This document shows, in pieces, positions 54,720-64,000 of a DNA stretch of 64,000 nucleotides. Origin of the DNA: an uncultured Pelagibacteraceae bacterium (GTDB lineage: Bacteria > Pseudomonadota > Alphaproteobacteria > Pelagibacterales > Pelagibacteraceae); contig CACMPD010000005.1 of the NCBI GenBank assembly GCA_902615425.1, positions 1-64,000 on the forward strand, read 5' to 3'. Under the pieces are notes generated by a model that worked only from the letters and a program-made list of their open reading frames with translations, was not told the origin of the DNA and did not search any database. The number at the start of each line of letters is the position of its first letter. The first letter of the stretch is position 1. The position numbers and the translations under genes are program-made.

Positions 54720-55656
54720 AAATTATTTTGAAATTAAAAGAGCTGGAATAAACACAACATTTCAAGATCAAGGTAGAGGCAATCTTTATCATATTGGTAT
54801 TCCATTTAGTGGAGCAATGGATAATAGAAATTTTCAAATTTCTAACAAACTTGTTGGTAATAAAGTAAATTTTCCAATAATTGAATTTGCTTATCAAGGT
54901 CCTTTGTTAAAGTATTTTGGTGAAAATATAAATTTTGCAGTTACGGGAGATGTAAAATTTATAATTAGAAAAAAAAATAATGCTATCGAAGGAACTTGTT
55001 ATCAATCTTTCACTTTAGAAAATGGTGATGAATTGGATATTATAAGCACTAATAAATCTGTTTATGGATATTTAGCAGTAAGTGGTGAATTTGATGTAAA
55101 TTATCAATGGTCAAGTTGCTCTGTTAACACAAAAGCAAATATTGGTGCAAATAATGGAAAAAAAATAGAAGATGGACAAAAGATTTATATTTTAAATATC
55201 AATAAAAATTTAAGTGATAAAAAATTAAATTACATTAATACAAAAATTGAAAATATCAGAGTTATCCAAGGAACAAATTTTGACTATTTTTCTGACGAAG
55301 GAAAAAAGATTTTTTTTGAGAAAGAATTTGTAATATCAAAATTATCAGATCGTATGGGTATGAGGCTAGAGGGACCAAAAATAGAAAATATTGTTGATAC
55401 CAATATTAAATCAGAAGGTTTATTAAAAGGTGTTATTCAAGTACCAGCAGATGGAAATCCAATAATTATGCTTTCAGATCATGGCACTATTGGAGGTTAT
55501 CCTAAAATAGGAGTTGTTATCAGTGCAGATTATGACAAGTTGGTTCAATTAACCCCAGGTTCAAAGATTAAATTTAAAAAAGTCGAATTAGCTGATGCAG
55601 AAACATTATTTAAACTATATGACTTAGAGACGCAAAATTTAATTTCACAAATTTAA
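54712..55656 (+). CDS. pxpC: PxpC, 5-oxoprolinase subunit C (KipA-like)
   Basis: Biotin-independent carboxyltransferase-like domain (allophanate hydrolase subunit 2). The ATG at 54712 is preferred over the track start 54676, because it gives MNKNYFEIKRAGINTTFQDQGR. The segments HIGIPFSGAMDNRNFQISNKLVGN, SDRMGMRLEGPKI, SEGLLKGVIQVPADGNPIIMLSDHGTIGGYPKI complete the family pattern. About 314 aa. Confidence 0.92.
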   Translation: MNKNYFEIKRAGINTTFQDQGRGNLYHIGIPFSGAMDNRNFQISNKLVGNKVNFPIIEFAYQGPLLKYFGENINFAVTGDVKFIIRKKNNAIEGTCYQSFTLENGDELDIISTNKSVYGYLAVSGEFDVNYQWSSCSVNTKANIGANNGKKIEDGQKIYILNINKNLSDKKLNYINTKIENIRVIQGTNFDYFSDEGKKIFFEKEFVISKLSDRMGMRLEGPKIENIVDTNIKSEGLLKGVIQVPADGNPIIMLSDHGTIGGYPKIGVVISADYDKLVQLTPGSKIKFKKVELADAETLFKLYDLETQNLISQI

Positions 55657-56534
55657 TGACTTTTATAAGAAACTTACCTGGACCATTATTAATTTTTTTA
55701 GGTGCATTAAGTTTAAGTTTTGGTGGATTAATTGTAAAATCTTTTGAGGGAGCTACATTATGGCAAATTCTATTTTGGAGATCTTTATTTTTTTCTTTAA
55801 CAATTCTAGCTTTCTTAATTTTAAGTTATAGAGGAAAAACAATTGAGTCATTTTATAAATCTGGATTACCGGGATTTTTTGGTGGAATTATTTTATCTTT
55901 TGGTTTTTGTGGATATGTGTTTGCTATGTACAACACCACTGTTGCTAATACTAATTTTATTATTTCACTTCAAATACTATTTCTTGCAATATTTGGATAT
56001 TTTTTCCTTAAGGAAAAAATAAATTTAATTACTTTGTTTTCAATCTGTCTGGCGATGACAGGTGTTTTATTAATGGTTGGCAATTCATTATCTCCTGGAG
56101 AATTATCTGGAAACATTGCAGCTTTTACAATGCCAATTACTTTTGCAGTTTTAATAATGATTGTGAGAAAATTTCCCTCTGTGGATATGGTGCCAGCTCA
56201 GTTCGTTGCTGGTGTGAGTTCATGTCTAATTGGTTTTTTGCTTTCCACTAAAATCATGATTTCTCCACATGATATCTTTTTGGGTTTTCTCGCAGGTTTT
56301 TTTCAAGTTGGTTTTGGTTTTATATTTATAACTATCGGTGCAAGAACAACACCGTCTGCAATGGTTGGAATCATAATGTTATCCGAATCTGTCCTAGGAC
56401 CGATATGGGCATTCCTTTTCGTAAGTGAAAGACCCTCTTTATTTGGATTAATTGGTGGCGCAATTATACTTTCTGCGGTTTTATTACAATTTTACTCGCT
56501 TTTAAGTAAACAAAAAAAAATTGTTTCTGATTGA
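55656..56534 (+). CDS. DMT-superfamily (EamA) transporter
   Basis: 292 aa, ten helices in two EamA repeats (LPGPLLIFLGALSLSFGGLIVKSFEGATLWQILFWRSLFF in the first, GELSGNIAAFTMPITFAVLIMIVRKFP in the second). It overlaps pxpC by one base, so it may move a metabolite related to 5-oxoproline or its products. Substrate unknown. The glycine riboswitch of gcvT begins shortly after its stop. Confidence 0.85.
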   Translation: MTFIRNLPGPLLIFLGALSLSFGGLIVKSFEGATLWQILFWRSLFFSLTILAFLILSYRGKTIESFYKSGLPGFFGGIILSFGFCGYVFAMYNTTVANTNFIISLQILFLAIFGYFFLKEKINLITLFSICLAMTGVLLMVGNSLSPGELSGNIAAFTMPITFAVLIMIVRKFPSVDMVPAQFVAGVSSCLIGFLLSTKIMISPHDIFLGFLAGFFQVGFGFIFITIGARTTPSAMVGIIMLSESVLGPIWAFLFVSERPSLFGLIGGAIILSAVLLQFYSLLSKQKKIVSD

Positions 56535-56560
56535 CTTTTTTCCACACATGTAAGAATATC

Positions 56561-56722
56561 CCGTCACGGGAGAGACTACAGATTATCGTAGCGCCGAAGG
56601 AGCAACCACCCAGGAATCTCTCAGGCAAAAAGGACCGTAACATATTAACTCTGGAAAGAGATTTAATTCTCGCCGAAGGAGCAAAACTCTCAGGCAAATA
56701 TACAGATGGGTACAAAGAGTTA
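56561..56722 (+). promoter_or_regulatory. Tandem glycine riboswitch upstream of gcvT
   Basis: Two aptamers. The first runs from about CGGGAGAGACT through CGCCGAAGGAGCAA to CTCTCAGGCAAAAAGGACCG. The second (CTCTGGAAAGAGA..CGCCGAAGGAGCAAAACTCTCAGGCAAATATACAGATGGG) follows after a short linker. Both cores carry the canonical CGCCGAAGGAGCAA and CTCTCAGGCAAA blocks. It ends 2 bases before the gcvT start, so the switch probably acts by exposing or hiding the ribosome site (ACAAAGAG), turning on glycine cleavage when glycine is abundant. Confidence 0.95.
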
Positions 56723-56724
56723 AT

Positions 56725-57828
56725 ATGGAAACAAAAAAAACATCGCTGTACCAATTACATCAAGATTGTAATGCAAAATTTGTTGAATTTGCAGGCTATC
56801 AAATGCCGATACAATATTCGGAAGGTATTGTAGAAGAACACAAATTCACACGAAATCACTCAGGTATCTTTGATGTTTCCCATATGGGTCAGCTGTTTAT
56901 TTATGGTGGTGAAGACTTAATCAAAGATTTAGAAAAAATTTTTCCTTTAGATCTTAAAAATTTGAAATTAAATCATTCAAAATACAGCTTCTTAATGGAC
57001 AAAGATGCTGGGATACATGATGATTTAATTATCACAAAAACAAAAAAAGGTTTTTTGATAATCCTCAATGCAGCATGTAAAGATAATGACTTTAAAATTT
57101 TAAAAGAATTTCTTGGGGATAAGTACGAAATGATTCTGGATGAAAATAGATCTCTAATTGCTATTCAGGGTCCTAAATCATCAGAAATTCTTAATGATGT
57201 AATTAATGGTGTGAAAGATCTAAATTTTATGTCTGGAAACTGGTTTACATTTGAAAATCAGAAAGTTTATATTACGCGATCTGGTTACACAGGTGAAGAC
57301 GGTTTTGAGATATCAATTGTAAATGATTTTGTAGACCAATTAACTAGAGAATTAATCAACAAAGGATCTAAATTGATAGGTCTTGGAGCAAGAGATACAT
57401 TAAGACTGGAAGCAGGTTTATGTCTTTACGGTCATGATCTTGATAAAGACAAAACTCCAGTGGAAGCAAATTTAAAGTGGGCTATTTCAAAAGAAAGAAT
57501 TTCTAAGGGAGATTTTATTGGCTCTGACATAATTATTAAACAATTAAATGATGGTGTCAGTAAAATAAGAGTTGGAATTAAACCTGAAGGCAGAATTATT
57601 GCTAGAGAAAAAACAAAAATATTTAATCAATCAGATGTTCATATTGGAGAAATCACAAGTGGCACATTTGGACCAAGTGTCAATGGACCTGTTGCAATGG
57701 GTTATGTGGAAAATGAATTTTCGAAAAAAAATACTAAAGTATTTTTAGAAGTCAGAGGTAAAAAACATCCTGCAAGTATTTGCAGCTTACCATTTTATAA
57801 AAAAAGTTATGTCAAAGGGGTAAACTAA
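56725..57828 (+). CDS. gcvT: GcvT, aminomethyltransferase (T-protein)
   Basis: Transfers the methylene group from lipoyl-bound aminomethyl to tetrahydrofolate. Family segments are [48 protein letters not shown] and [35 protein letters not shown]. 367 aa. First gene of gcvTHP, controlled by the preceding glycine riboswitch. The last base of its stop is the first of gcvH (TAATG). Confidence 0.97.
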   Translation: METKKTSLYQLHQDCNAKFVEFAGYQMPIQYSEGIVEEHKFTRNHSGIFDVSHMGQLFIYGGEDLIKDLEKIFPLDLKNLKLNHSKYSFLMDKDAGIHDDLIITKTKKGFLIILNAACKDNDFKILKEFLGDKYEMILDENRSLIAIQGPKSSEILNDVINGVKDLNFMSGNWFTFENQKVYITRSGYTGEDGFEISIVNDFVDQLTRELINKGSKLIGLGARDTLRLEAGLCLYGHDLDKDKTPVEANLKWAISKERISKGDFIGSDIIIKQLNDGVSKIRVGIKPEGRIIAREKTKIFNQSDVHIGEITSGTFGPSVNGPVAMGYVENEFSKKNTKVFLEVRGKKHPASICSLPFYKKSYVKGVN

Positions 57829-58208
57829 TGAGTGAAGTAAAATATTCAAAAGAACACGAGTGGATTAAATTAGATGGAGATGTTGCAACAATTGGTATCA
57901 CAAAACATGCTACAGAGATGTTAGGTGATATAGTTTTTGCAGAACTTCCAGAAAAAGGTTCTAGCGTAGAGAAAGATGGTACAGCTGGTGTTGTAGAGTC
58001 AACGAAAGCTGCTAGCGATGTATATACCCCTGTGAGCGGTGAAGTAGTTGATACCAATCAAGCTATAGTAGATGATCCATCAAAGATTAATCAAGACCCG
58101 GAGGACTCAGCGTGGTTTTTTAAACTAAAAATAAAAGATCCATCAGAAATGGATACTTTAATGAATAAAGACGATTACGATAAATTTGCAAAGGAGACTT
58201 CAGCATAA
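57828..58208 (+). CDS. gcvH: GcvH, glycine cleavage H protein
   Basis: 126-aa lipoyl carrier of the glycine cleavage complex. The lipoylated lysine lies in [20 protein letters not shown] (motif ESxKxxxD). N-terminal [37 protein letters not shown] is typical. It is coupled by one-base overlaps to gcvT and gcvP. Confidence 0.97.
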   Translation: MSEVKYSKEHEWIKLDGDVATIGITKHATEMLGDIVFAELPEKGSSVEKDGTAGVVESTKAASDVYTPVSGEVVDTNQAIVDDPSKINQDPEDSAWFFKLKIKDPSEMDTLMNKDDYDKFAKETSA

Positions 58209-61078
58209 TGTTACCAAATTCAGAAAAAGATTTTTTAAAAAGACATATCGGTCCTTCAAAAGAAGACCAATCAAAAATGTTAAAAGAATTAAATTATAAA
58301 TCACTAGATGACTTGATTGACAATACTGTTCCAGAAAAAATAAAGTTTAAAGGTGAACTTAATATTGGTGACTCAAATTCAGAGTACGAGGCGTTAAGAA
58401 AGTTACGAGCAATTTCCAAAAAAAATCAAGTTTACTCAAATTTTATTGGTATGGGTTATTATGGAACCTATACACCCTATGTAATTTTGAGAAATATATT
58501 AGAAAATCCAGGTTGGTATACTTCCTATACACCTTATCAGCCTGAGGTAGCTCAAGGAAGACTTGAGATGTTATTAAACTTTCAACAAATGATTGTTGAC
58601 TTTACAGGGATGGATATTGCCAATGCATCTTTATTAGATGAAGGCACAGCAGCAGCAGAAGCCATGGGTTTAAGTCACAGATTAAATAAAAAAGATAGTA
58701 ATTTAGTTTTTGTTTCTGAAGATTGTCATCCTCAAACAATAAATGTAATTCAAACAAGAGCTGAACCTATGGGTTTAAAGGTTTTAGTCGGTAAAGAAGA
58801 TGAAGTTTTAGATCATCTAAAAGAGGATTTAGTTTGTGGAATTTTACAATATCCAGGAACTTTAGGAGATATTAAAGACCCAAGTGAAGCAATTAGCAAA
58901 ATTCACAAAAAGAATGGGAAGGCGGTATTAGCTTGTGATCTGTTGGCTTTAGCAAAATTAAAAACACCAAGAGAACTTGGTGCTGACATTGCAGTTGGAA
59001 GCTCTCAAAGGTTTGGTATTCCAATGGGATATGGAGGTCCACATGCAGCTTTTTTTGCAACAAAAGATGAGTTTAAAAGATCAATGCCCGGAAGGATTGT
59101 CGGTGTATCAGTTGATAGACATGGTAATAAAGCTTACAGATTATCATTACAAACGAGAGAACAACATATTAGAAGAGATAAGGCGACGAGTAATATTTGT
59201 ACTGCCCAAGCTTTATTAGCTATTGTGTCAGCAGCATATGCTATTTATCATGGTCCGGATGGAATTAAAAATATTTCAGAAAGAGTGTCTCAATTAGCAA
59301 AAAGTTTTGCTGATAAAATAAAACAATCTGGATACGAGCTGTATTCAAATAATTTTTTTGATACAGTAACGATTATTACCAAAGAAAAGACTGATCAAAT
59401 ATATAAGAACGCTCTGAATCAGAGAGTTAATATTCGAAAAGTAAATTCTGAAATGCTTGCTGTTTCATTTGATGAGAGAAAAAATGTATATAGAGTAAAT
59501 CAATTATTAAAAATTTTTAATGCAGCAGAATCAATCAAAAAAGAAGATCCATCAGTAAGTTTACCTAATCTTCCAAAAAATTTATTAAGAACTTCAAAAT
59601 ATTTAGAACATCCAGTTTTTAACTCATATCATTCCGAAACTGAAATGCTTAGATATTTAAAAAGATTAGAAGATAAAGATATAGCATTGAATAGAACTAT
59701 GATTGCACTTGGTTCTTGTACAATGAAATTAAATGCTGCTGCTGAAATGATCCCAATATCATGGAAAGAATTTGCAGAACCTCATCCATTTGTTCCAATT
59801 GAACAAATGGAAGGTTTTAGAGATTTATTTACTGATCTAAAAAATTGGTTGCGTTCTATAACTGGTTTTTCAGGTGTTTCTTTGCAACCTAATGCAGGTG
59901 CTCAAGGTGAATATGCGGGCTTAATGGTTATCAGAAAGTATCATTTAGATAGAGGTGAGGCTAATCGTAATATATGTTTAATTCCAAGTTCAGCACATGG
60001 TACTAACCCAGCAAGTGCACAAATGGTTGGAATGAGGGTGGTAGTTGTTAATTGTGATAAAGAGGGAAATGTTGATTTTGAAGATTTAAAGAAAAAAGCT
60101 GAACAACATTCGGAGAATCTTGGGGCACTAATGGTAACTTATCCATCTACCCATGGAGTATTTGAAGAAAAAATTACTGATATCTGTGAGCTAGTTCACA
60201 AACATGGTGGGCAGGTTTACATGGATGGAGCAAATTTAAACGCCTTAGTTGGAGTTGCAAAGCCTGGAAATTTTGGTCCAGATGTCTGTCATATTAATTT
60301 ACATAAAACATTTTGTATTCCACATGGCGGGGGAGGACCAGGTATGGGACCGATTGCTTGTAAAAGACATTTACAAGTTTATCTACCCAATCATCCAGTG
60401 ATAAAAGATTGTGGACCAACATCTGGCATTGGAGCAGTCTCGGCAGCTCCTTGGGGTAGTTCAAGTATTCTATCAATCTCTTGGATGTACATTAAAATGA
60501 TGGGATCTGCAGGGTTAAAGCTTGCTACTGAAGTAGCAATTTTAAATGCAAATTATATTGCTCATAGACTAAAAGATCACTTTCCAATTCTGTATAAAGG
60601 ATCAAATGGAAATGTTGCTCATGAATGTATTATTGATATTAGAAATATTAAATCAGAGACAGGAGTGACCGAAGAAGATATTGCAAAAAGATTAATAGAT
60701 TACGGGTTTCATGCACCAACCATGTCATGGCCAGTAGCTGGTACAATGATGATAGAGCCAACTGAAAGTGAGGGCTTGTCAGAACTCGATAGATTTTGTG
60801 ATACTTTAATTAAGATTAAAGAAGAAATTGAAAAAATTAAATCAGGTGAATTTGATAAAATAGACAATCCAATAAAAAATGCTCCTCACACAGACAGCGA
60901 ACTAGCTTCTGATGATTGGACACATAAATACTCAAGAGCGGAAGCTGCTTATCCAGCAAAATTCTTAAGAGCTAATAAATTTTGGCCTCCAGTTGCAAGA
61001 GTTGATAATGTTTACGGTGACAAGAATATATTCTGTACTTGTCCAAGCATAGATGAATTTAAAGAAGATGCAGCTTAA
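58208..61078 (+). CDS. gcvP: GcvP, glycine decarboxylase (P-protein)
   Basis: PLP enzyme that decarboxylates glycine. A single 956-aa chain in which the two halves (GcvPA- and GcvPB-like) are fused. The PLP lysine sits in HINLHKTFCIPHGGGGPGMGP. RHIGPSKEDQSKML at the start and SLLDEGTAAAEAM are further hallmarks. It supplies methylene-THF, the main one-carbon source in glycine-dependent SAR11 cells. The L protein is not nearby. Confidence 0.97.
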   Translation: MLPNSEKDFLKRHIGPSKEDQSKMLKELNYKSLDDLIDNTVPEKIKFKGELNIGDSNSEYEALRKLRAISKKNQVYSNFIGMGYYGTYTPYVILRNILENPGWYTSYTPYQPEVAQGRLEMLLNFQQMIVDFTGMDIANASLLDEGTAAAEAMGLSHRLNKKDSNLVFVSEDCHPQTINVIQTRAEPMGLKVLVGKEDEVLDHLKEDLVCGILQYPGTLGDIKDPSEAISKIHKKNGKAVLACDLLALAKLKTPRELGADIAVGSSQRFGIPMGYGGPHAAFFATKDEFKRSMPGRIVGVSVDRHGNKAYRLSLQTREQHIRRDKATSNICTAQALLAIVSAAYAIYHGPDGIKNISERVSQLAKSFADKIKQSGYELYSNNFFDTVTIITKEKTDQIYKNALNQRVNIRKVNSEMLAVSFDERKNVYRVNQLLKIFNAAESIKKEDPSVSLPNLPKNLLRTSKYLEHPVFNSYHSETEMLRYLKRLEDKDIALNRTMIALGSCTMKLNAAAEMIPISWKEFAEPHPFVPIEQMEGFRDLFTDLKNWLRSITGFSGVSLQPNAGAQGEYAGLMVIRKYHLDRGEANRNICLIPSSAHGTNPASAQMVGMRVVVVNCDKEGNVDFEDLKKKAEQHSENLGALMVTYPSTHGVFEEKITDICELVHKHGGQVYMDGANLNALVGVAKPGNFGPDVCHINLHKTFCIPHGGGGPGMGPIACKRHLQVYLPNHPVIKDCGPTSGIGAVSAAPWGSSSILSISWMYIKMMGSAGLKLATEVAILNANYIAHRLKDHFPILYKGSNGNVAHECIIDIRNIKSETGVTEEDIAKRLIDYGFHAPTMSWPVAGTMMIEPTESEGLSELDRFCDTLIKIKEEIEKIKSGEFDKIDNPIKNAPHTDSELASDDWTHKYSRAEAAYPAKFLRANKFWPPVARVDNVYGDKNIFCTCPSIDEFKEDAA

Positions 61079-61084
61079 CAGTTA

Positions 61085-62323
61085 ATGAAGATTGCTGTTG
61101 TCGGCTCAGGCATATCAGGATTAAGCGCCGCATATTATTTATCAAAAAAACATCATGTAGATCTTTTCGAGAAGGAAGATCATTTCGGTGGTCACTCTCA
61201 TACTATTGATTTATCGTTTGGTACAAAAAAAGTTCCTGTTGATATAGGTTTTATTGTATTTAATTACGCAACTTACCCAAATTTAATAAATTTTTTTGAA
61301 GAGAATAATATTGCAATTGAAAAAAGCGATATGTCTTTTTCTGTATCAGTTGAAAAATCTTCATTCGAATATTGCGGTCGAGGATTAAATGGAATTTTTT
61401 CGAATAAGACTAATTTGTTAAATTTAAGATTCCTAAAAATGTTTTTTGATATAATAAAGTTTTACAAAAAATGTGATAATATAAAAAAAATTGATCAAGA
61501 GACTATACTTGGTGATTATTTGAATAAGGAAAATCTTTCAAAAGAGTTTATCAACTATCATTTGATACCGATGGTCTCAGCTATATGGTCAATGCCACCA
61601 AGTGCTGCAAGTCAAATGCCGTTAAGATTTTTCTTAAAGTTTTTCCAAAATCATGGTTTGTTTAAATTAAAAAATAGACCCCAGTGGTACACTGTATCAA
61701 ATCGAAGTAGGACTTATGTTCAAGACATTATTTCAAAAATCAGTGGTGAACATTTTAAAAATTATCCAATCAAAAAAATTAAAACAAAAACAACAGGTAT
61801 AGATTTATATTATGGTGGAGAAAGTGAATATTTTGGATACGATAAAGTAGTTTTAGCAACACATGCAGATGAAGCTTTATCAATAATCGATAATCCAACC
61901 GACCAGGAAAAGAATGTTCTTTCAAATTATAAATATAAAGAAAATATTGCTTATATTCATACCGATGAACAAGCTATGCCGAAAAATAAAAAAGCTTGGT
62001 GTTCATGGAATTCATCAATGAAAAAGGATGAAATAGAAAAAAATTCAATTACATATTGGTTAAATTTATTACAAAACCTTAAATGTGAAGAAAATATTTT
62101 TCTTACCTTAAATCCTTATTTTAAAATTGATGAGAAGAAGATTTTAAAAAAAGTAAGATTTACACATCCATATTTTGATCAATCTGCACTTAATTTTCAA
62201 AGTCAGCTTACAAATTTACAAAATAAAAGAAATATTCTTTATTGTGGTAGTTATTTTGGTTACGGTTTTCATGAAGATGGAATAAAATCATCTATTGAAA
62301 TGCTTAAAACCCTTAATGACTAG
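61085..62323 (+). CDS. FAD-dependent amine-oxidase-like protein
   Basis: 412 aa. The dinucleotide motif AVVGSGISGLSAAYYLSKKHHVDLFEKEDHFGGHSHTIDL and DIGFIVFNYATYPNLINFF are typical of the NAD(P)-binding amine-oxidoreductase family that sits beside cyclopropane-fatty-acid synthases. The C-terminal FAD motif is degenerate (NILYCGSYFGYGFHEDG). It is probably a fatty-acyl oxidoreductase acting on membrane lipids. First of a three-gene set with DUF1365 and Cfa-like genes. Confidence 0.85.
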   Translation: MKIAVVGSGISGLSAAYYLSKKHHVDLFEKEDHFGGHSHTIDLSFGTKKVPVDIGFIVFNYATYPNLINFFEENNIAIEKSDMSFSVSVEKSSFEYCGRGLNGIFSNKTNLLNLRFLKMFFDIIKFYKKCDNIKKIDQETILGDYLNKENLSKEFINYHLIPMVSAIWSMPPSAASQMPLRFFLKFFQNHGLFKLKNRPQWYTVSNRSRTYVQDIISKISGEHFKNYPIKKIKTKTTGIDLYYGGESEYFGYDKVVLATHADEALSIIDNPTDQEKNVLSNYKYKENIAYIHTDEQAMPKNKKAWCSWNSSMKKDEIEKNSITYWLNLLQNLKCEENIFLTLNPYFKIDEKKILKKVRFTHPYFDQSALNFQSQLTNLQNKRNILYCGSYFGYGFHEDGIKSSIEMLKTLND

Positions 62324-63074
62324 TTGTATATATAATGGCGCTGTAATTCACAAAAGATTTAAACCAAAGATACACTTTTTTAAGTACAGGGTATTTTCAC
62401 TTTTAATTGATCTTTCTGAATTAGAAAAATTAGATAAAACGATTAATTTTTTTTCATACAATAAATTTAATTTAATTAGTTTTTTTGATAAAGATCATGG
62501 AGATAGAGATGGATCACTCTTAACCGATTGGGTTAAAAAAAATCTTAAACATAATAATATTAGTAGTGAAAATATTAGAATTAAACTTTTATGTTACCCA
62601 CGAATCTTTGGATATGTTTTTAATCCATTAAGTGTTTTTTATGTATACAATAATAATAATGATTTGATATCTGTATTATACGAGGTCAAAAATACTTTTG
62701 GTGAGCAACACACTTATGTTTTTAAAGTAAAAAATGACAATTTATTACAACACAATTGCGAGAAAAAATTTTATGTTTCACCATTCATTGAAATGAATTG
62801 TAGTTATTTTTTTAGAATTTTAAAACCTGCAGATAAGATCTCAGTAATTATAGATCAATATCAATTAAACGAAAAAATATTATATGCCTCTCAAGATGGG
62901 AAAAGAAAAGATTTTACAACTTCAGAGTTAATTAAATCTTATTTAAAACATCCCCTAATGACGTTTAAAATTATTGCAGCGATACATTTTGAAGCGTTTA
63001 AATTATGGACCAAAGGAATAAAATTTATCCAAAAAAAATTAAAAATAAGAAACAACATTTCTTTTGAAAATTAA
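62316..63074 (+). CDS. DUF1365 family protein
   Basis: About 252 aa, starting at the ATG at 62316 (MTSCIYNGAVIHKRFKP), which overlaps the upstream stop; the track start at 62295 lies inside the previous gene. Family hallmarks are HKRFKPKIHFFKYRVFSLLIDL, DHGDRDG, LLCYPRIFGYVFNPLSVFY and VKNTFGEQHTYVF. DUF1365 genes are almost always beside FAD-oxidoreductase and Cfa-like genes, so a role in lipid-tail modification is likely; the reaction is unknown. Confidence 0.88.
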   Translation: MTSCIYNGAVIHKRFKPKIHFFKYRVFSLLIDLSELEKLDKTINFFSYNKFNLISFFDKDHGDRDGSLLTDWVKKNLKHNNISSENIRIKLLCYPRIFGYVFNPLSVFYVYNNNNDLISVLYEVKNTFGEQHTYVFKVKNDNLLQHNCEKKFYVSPFIEMNCSYFFRILKPADKISVIIDQYQLNEKILYASQDGKRKDFTTSELIKSYLKHPLMTFKIIAAIHFEAFKLWTKGIKFIQKKLKIRNNISFEN

Positions 63075-64000
63075 TGCCTGTAAATAAACTTTCAGACAAA
63101 CTGGTTTTTAACATATTAGCTGGAATAAATGTTGGGTATCTAGAAATTACTAATTATCAAGGTGAAGTTTTTAAATTTGGTAATCCTCAGGATAATTTAA
63201 AAGCTAAATTGAAAATTAAAAAACCAAATTTTTCTTTTAATCTTATAAAGGGTGGCAGCATTGGTTTTGCCGAGTCTTATATGAGAGGAGAATTTGAAAC
63301 TGATAATTTATCCAATCTAATTGAAATAACAGCTCGAAATATCAAAATCATATACAAGTTTTCAGGTTTACTCGATTTTCCAATTATAAATTTTTTAAAA
63401 GGGATCTTTATAAAAAATACAAAAAATAGAAGTAAAGAAAATATTGCAAAACATTATGACTTAGGAAATGATTTTTTTTCTTTATGGCTTGATGAAACCT
63501 TAACTTACTCAAGTGGAATTTTTAGTGAGACCACCAAAGATCTTTCAGATGCACAAAATAACAAATATCAAAAAATGATAGATTTAATAAAACCAAATCA
63601 TGGCGACAAGGTTTTAGAAATTGGATGTGGCTGGGGTGGTTTTGCAGAATATTTAGGAAAAAAATATGATGTAAAATTAGATTGTATTACTATCTCAAAA
63701 AAACAATTCGAATACGCAAAAAAAAGAATTCATAATTGTGGTTTAAATGAAAAAGTAAATATTGAAATAAAAGATTATAGAGATTTAAAGAATAAATACA
63801 ATTCAATAGCGTCCATAGAAATGATTGAGGCAGTAGGGCAAAATTATTTGGAAAGTTATTTTAAAACAATTAAGAAAAACCTTTCTACAAATGGTAGGGC
63901 AGCCATTCAAGCAATTACAATAGATGATAGTTTATTCGATAGATATAAAACGAAACAAGATTTTATTCAAAAATATATTTTTCCAGGAGGATTTTTGCCA
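63074..64000 (+). CDS. cfa: Cyclopropane-fatty-acid-synthase-like methyltransferase (3' end outside window)
   Basis: Missing from the ORF track because it runs off the window. The frame opens at the ATG at 63074 (TAATG with the DUF1365 stop) and stays open for 309 codons. A Cfa N-terminal domain (GGSIGFAESYMRGEFETDNLSNLIEI) is followed by the linker ENIAKHYDLGNDFFSLWLDETLTYSSGIF and the SAM motif VLEIGCGWGGFAEYLG, then ASIEMIEAVGQNYLESYF. It methylates a double bond in membrane phospholipid acyl chains to a cyclopropane or methylated product. Confidence 0.93.
   Translation, partial: MPVNKLSDKLVFNILAGINVGYLEITNYQGEVFKFGNPQDNLKAKLKIKKPNFSFNLIKGGSIGFAESYMRGEFETDNLSNLIEITARNIKIIYKFSGLLDFPIINFLKGIFIKNTKNRSKENIAKHYDLGNDFFSLWLDETLTYSSGIFSETTKDLSDAQNNKYQKMIDLIKPNHGDKVLEIGCGWGGFAEYLGKKYDVKLDCITISKKQFEYAKKRIHNCGLNEKVNIEIKDYRDLKNKYNSIASIEMIEAVGQNYLESYFKTIKKNLSTNGRAAIQAITIDDSLFDRYKTKQDFIQKYIFPGGFLP

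Noticed and set aside
56531-56833. 100-aa ORF over the glycine riboswitch
   Set aside because: Its translation is simply the structured riboswitch RNA and the shifted beginning of gcvT.
58977-59219. 80-aa plus-strand ORF inside gcvP
   Set aside because: Shifted-frame shadow of the P-protein.
1-64000. CRISPR arrays, insertion sequences, rRNA operons
   Set aside because: No regularly spaced long repeats, transposase-like ORFs or rRNA-like sequence were seen on either strand.

Overview
This window is a stretch of a small, very AT-rich, tightly packed alphaproteobacterial chromosome. It is best explained as Candidatus Pelagibacter (order Pelagibacterales, SAR11). The grounds are the proteorhodopsin-ferredoxin-ferredoxin reductase order, near-zero spacers with many 1-20 bp overlaps, lysine/asparagine-rich proteins, a glycine riboswitch on gcvT, and pared-down versions of normally larger proteins. 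The strain cannot be assigned from sequence alone. No rRNA, CRISPR array or insertion sequence was seen.

Layout. 1-10032 (+): the end of the division/cell-wall cluster, ftsW(partial)-murG-murC-murB-ddl-ftsQ-reduced ftsA-lpxC-bamD-ligA. ftsZ is not between ftsA and lpxC, and recN is not between bamD and ligA. 10012-18904: pepP and uvrD (-), an AsmA-like protein (+), fumC (-), a MazG-like hydrolase (+), and nadC/nadA (-). 18962-19047: tRNA-Leu(GAG). 19014-20772: a 1.76-kb island bounded by an exact 35-bp copy of the tRNA 3' end. It has arm-type TGTGCTC repeats at 11-bp spacing inside both ends, a DUF805 membrane protein, a frameshifted membrane microprotein and two tandem paralogous 60-aa proteins of unknown function, but no integrase. 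This is the most promising candidate for an undescribed system: a non-autonomous tRNA-integrating element.

20776-28481: ygfZ, dihydroorotase, an SMR efflux protein, propionyl-CoA synthetase, then the proteorhodopsin (glutamine at the blue-tuning position)-ferredoxin-FNR-GST module, and a dksA-like gene followed by two coupled microproteins too short for the ORF track. 29077-32112: two glycosyltransferases and a polysaccharide-lyase-like secreted protein. 32117-33782: umuDC with an alphaproteobacterial GTTC-N7-GTTC LexA box directly against the umuD start codon. 33931-41090: a SOUL protein, a GFA-domain protein, a glycerate-kinase-like P-loop kinase, TolC, recA and alaS. 41082-49830: icd, psd-pssA, a glycosyltransferase, rlmE, a guaB lacking its CBS domains, a TPR protein, guaA, panB and a TerC-family protein. 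49944-56534: a TRAP transporter with an intercistronic hairpin, a TPR protein, 5-oxoprolinase genes pxpA and pxpBC (divergent), and an EamA transporter. 56561-61078: a tandem glycine riboswitch and gcvT-gcvH-gcvP. 61085-64000: an FAD oxidoreductase, a DUF1365 protein and a truncated cyclopropane-fatty-acid-synthase-like methyltransferase, probably a lipid-tail modification operon.

Together the genes cover envelope building, light-driven proton pumping, uptake of organic acids and amino-acid derivatives, one-carbon metabolism through glycine cleavage, and SOS repair. Almost all of it is streamlined core genome; the tRNA-Leu island is the only clear mobile segment.
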